Shown here: one piece after another, positions 61,974-64,000 of the stretch
How positions within the stretch are numbered: the first letter of the stretch is position 1
Layout: every line of letters begins with the position of its first letter
Source of the DNA: an uncultured Opitutia bacterium
GTDB taxonomy: Bacteria; Verrucomicrobiota; Verrucomicrobiia; Opitutales; Coraliomargaritaceae
Reading direction: 5' to 3'
DNA length: 64,000 bases
NCBI GenBank assembly: GCA_937136395.1
Contig: CAKZOI010000022.1
Span: forward strand, 124,001 to 188,000
Notes under the pieces: generated by a model
Told to the model about the DNA's origin: nothing
Databases searched by the model: none
Seen by the model: only the letters and a program-made list of their open reading frames with translations
Made by a program: the position numbers and the translations under genes

Positions 61974-64000
61974 TTATTTTTGGATTACGCGGACTCGGTA
62001 GAAACGTTTATCAGACGATACACGTGGGTCTGTGACTGTAATACGTCCGAATGCATCCGGTGTCGGAGGGAAGTCGATACTTGAGTCAAATAGAATGGTC
62101 GCGCTTGACCAATCGCTCAAATTGTCGGTCGATTCGATGATGACTGTAAGATCATGTCGTCCGCTTTCGAAAGGAATATCGATTCCAAAGCTTGAAGGAG
62201 GTGAAAGGAGAATCGGCAAATAGCTGATCGCGCTATAACCGTCAGGCACTCCGAAAGCATAGCGAAGGAGGTTATTTACGCCTTCACCAAATGCATCTGC
62301 TTGTGGGCCTGAGATCAAAGGGTTGGATAACTCTATTGCATTGAAGGTGGATTGCCGCCAAGCCTCGAAAGAAGTGGGTTCAGATGCTCCATTAGTTACC
62401 TCCAAGATTTTAACTTGCTCAAATGGTGATGCTTGCCCGAGCGCTGCAGCAACTGAAGCGACCGTATAGTCTGGAGCAAGGCTCCACAACTGTCCCTCAA
62501 ATGTGTGAGTTCCTGAGGGGTTCGGAATGAAGACTCGAATATTCGCAGACTGAATCGCGCTATAGAGATCTTTTGTGAAGGGGATGATGATGCCTCCTTG
62601 TGATATGGCGCCTGGGTTTGCGGCGGCTCCAGTTAGGTAGAAATCGAGCCCGAGAATACCTGTTGGCGCATCCTCCAGAATCACGGTCGCATTGGTTGTG
62701 GATGCAGTGTTGCCGAGCGTGGGAGCTCCGGCAGCACTAAACACGAAGGAATAGTGACTGGCGTTGGATGACGGTGCTTCTAACAAGGTTTGATTTAGAA
62801 CGATCAAACCTTCGCCGCTAATAGCTGCGGTGCGGCCATGTCCCTTCAGTGTGGCAGTCGGCGATAGATGAATGGTCGACCCCAGTATGCCGCTGATCTC
62901 AAGGGATCCGGTATCTACGTTGATTGGGTAGCTGTGTCCACTTTGGTCGCCACTTAAGATGAGCGTGCCACCGCCAGACTTAGTGAGTGGGAATGTGCCA
63001 GCAAGAGGCATTGAAAGTTCTAGTCGATTTGTGGCCTCGGAGACATGGATGTCTGCTGGGGCTATTAATTCGACAGGCGATGAGATGATTGCCGAGTTGT
63101 CTGTATTGCCAGGTTCGTAGCGTAGCGCACCTAGCTTTCCGTTATTTTGGTTGTCGGAAATTTCATCACCTCTTCCAAATCCTGAAAGATACAATGTGCC
63201 CCCAAAGGCGTAGTTTCTTGGTGGGTCTCCAATGCCAGTGCCAGAGGTGAGGCGTAGTTGTCCGCCGGGTAATGCAGTCACAGAACTGCTTAGTGAGGGC
63301 GTTGCTGGTTCTGAGATCCGAAGCACTCCGCGCTCAATTGTTGTCGCGCCCGTGTAATTTTTGCCACTGCCTGAGAGCGAGGCGATTCCAGAGCCTGATT
63401 TGATCAGGCCGCCAGGTCCAGTCCAGTCGCTACGTAGGCGTAGGGCTCCAAATTCGGGATCTCCAACGAGGTGTTCGACGTTCAGAGTTAAATCACTTGC
63501 CAGAATGGTTCCGGCTGCGACCTCAAGTTCAGCATAGCCTACACCGCTGCCTTTAACCTGTATCTCTGCATCGGTTCCTGATTCGGAGAAGGTCAACGTG
63601 TTACCACTGTCACGATCACGGACGCGGCTGCGATCTATCGTCGTTTCTAAGTCGAAAACCAAGCGATTGATCGTCACTGGATCGCGAAGGCTGACGCTGC
63701 GATTTCCTCCAGTAATACCTGGAATGACTGCAGTCTGCCCTGCACCGTTCGGGTAAGCTGCCGGTGAGCTGGACCAATTTGCGTCCTCTGTCCAATCCGC
63801 GGAGATCTGTGGCATGAAGGTTGGGTTCGCAAAGGGTAGGTTGAACTCGACATCAATCTCCGGGCTCCAGGTTCCAGATTGGCGCACGCGAGCACGCACT
63901 CGCGTGTCATCGGTTAAGGTAACGGCTCCAGAGTAGGTATTGCCGACGATTGCGCCACCTAGGGCTCGTGGGTCAGTGCCATCGGTGGTGTAGTAAATGG
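61974..64000 (-). CDS. large exported autotransporter-like protein, 3' part (5' truncated by window edge)
   Basis: The frame is open from the right window edge to a stop at 61974, giving at least 675 residues of the C-terminal part. The first visible residues ('IYYTTDGTDPRALGG... VTLTDDTRVRARVRQSGTWS') form a chitobiase/hexosaminidase C-terminal-like repeat (CHB_HEX_C). A long beta-helical region follows, with autotransporter-associated strands such as 'KSGGGTLILSGDQSGHSYPINVDTGSLEISG'. The last 150 residues ('FGEGVNNLLRYAFGVPDG', 'ESTDNLSDWS', 'RFYRVRV') match the C-terminal module of the metalloprotease at 7669-10926. The role is probably a cell-surface adhesin or carbohydrate-binding protein; the GTG at 63899 is not a real start. 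Confidence 0.8.
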   Translation of the reverse strand, partial: IYYTTDGTDPRALGGAIVGNTYSGAVTLTDDTRVRARVRQSGTWSPEIDVEFNLPFANPTFMPQISADWTEDANWSSSPAAYPNGAGQTAVIPGITGGNRSVSLRDPVTINRLVFDLETTIDRSRVRDRDSGNTLTFSESGTDAEIQVKGSGVGYAELEVAAGTILASDLTLNVEHLVGDPEFGALRLRSDWTGPGGLIKSGSGIASLSGSGKNYTGATTIERGVLRISEPATPSLSSSVTALPGGQLRLTSGTGIGDPPRNYAFGGTLYLSGFGRGDEISDNQNNGKLGALRYEPGNTDNSAIISSPVELIAPADIHVSEATNRLELSMPLAGTFPLTKSGGGTLILSGDQSGHSYPINVDTGSLEISGILGSTIHLSPTATLKGHGRTAAISGEGLIVLNQTLLEAPSSNASHYSFVFSAAGAPTLGNTASTTNATVILEDAPTGILGLDFYLTGAAANPGAISQGGIIIPFTKDLYSAIQSANIRVFIPNPSGTHTFEGQLWSLAPDYTVASVAAALGQASPFEQVKILEVTNGASEPTSFEAWRQSTFNAIELSNPLISGPQADAFGEGVNNLLRYAFGVPDGYSAISYLPILLSPPSSFGIDIPFESGRHDLTVIIESTDNLSDWSSATILFDSSIDFPPTPDAFGRITVTDPRVSSDKRFYRVRVIQK

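Overview
The window looks like chromosomal DNA of a marine-type Verrucomicrobiota, most likely an Opitutae/Puniceicoccales relative of Coraliomargarita or Lentimonas. This is an inference. It rests on the secreted sulfatase, the large modular secreted proteins with a C-terminal module I associate with this phylum, an exosortase, LpxH-like lipid A chemistry, menaquinone synthesis (MenB), and many short GTAG-headed palindromic repeats between genes. No phage, insertion sequence, CRISPR array or rRNA was seen.

Layout. 1-11 kb is a mixed, partly decaying region: two aldo/keto reductases, a secreted hydrolase, a secreted protein gene interrupted by an amber codon, a secreted SHD1-like protein, a 2-hydroxyacid dehydrogenase, an LpxH-like phosphoesterase, a broken mscS and a large modular metalloprotease. 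11-17.2 kb holds katG, rnhB and a zinc/manganese ABC importer (znuA-znuC-znuB). 17.3-30.2 kb is the classical translation/transcription block tRNA-Thr, tuf, tRNA-Trp, secE, nusG, rplK, rplA, rplJ, rplL, rpoB, rpoC. 30.2-37.2 kb has a zinc-ribbon protein, a TreZ-type trehalohydrolase and two consecutive amt-glnB pairs, the first-transcribed one behind a strong sigma-54 promoter match.

37.3-42.4 kb holds an M42 aminopeptidase and a compact cassette: a RimK-like ligase fused to an RCK_C domain, a RimB-like protease, an AstE/AspA-like deacylase and an intact MscS channel. 42.8-54.3 kb is a long minus-strand series: HIT, PhoH, 7TM-HD phosphohydrolase, YbeY, exosortase, ParB-like protein, alpha/beta hydrolase, DJ-1 protein, O-antigen-ligase-like protein, flavoprotein disulfide oxidoreductase and an HTH/metallo-beta-lactamase fusion. 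54.3-64 kb carries a transporter remnant, a lipoprotein cyclophilin, menB, an EEP-family lipoprotein, DUF983, TatD, SufE, a sulfatase and the 3' part of a large autotransporter-like gene running off the window.

The most interesting signals are these. (i) Several families of GTAG-headed REP-like hairpins occur, some in inverted pairs. Four genes end in a TAG that is part of a repeat GTAG head, one protein takes its C-terminal tail from a repeat, and one lipoprotein carries a complete 75-nt in-frame pair in its N-terminus. (ii) RpoC lacks all four cysteines of the second zinc site. (iii) The RimK-RCK/RimB/deacylase/MscS cassette. (iv) Several broken genes: an amber-interrupted secreted protein, a doubly disrupted mscS and an MFS remnant.
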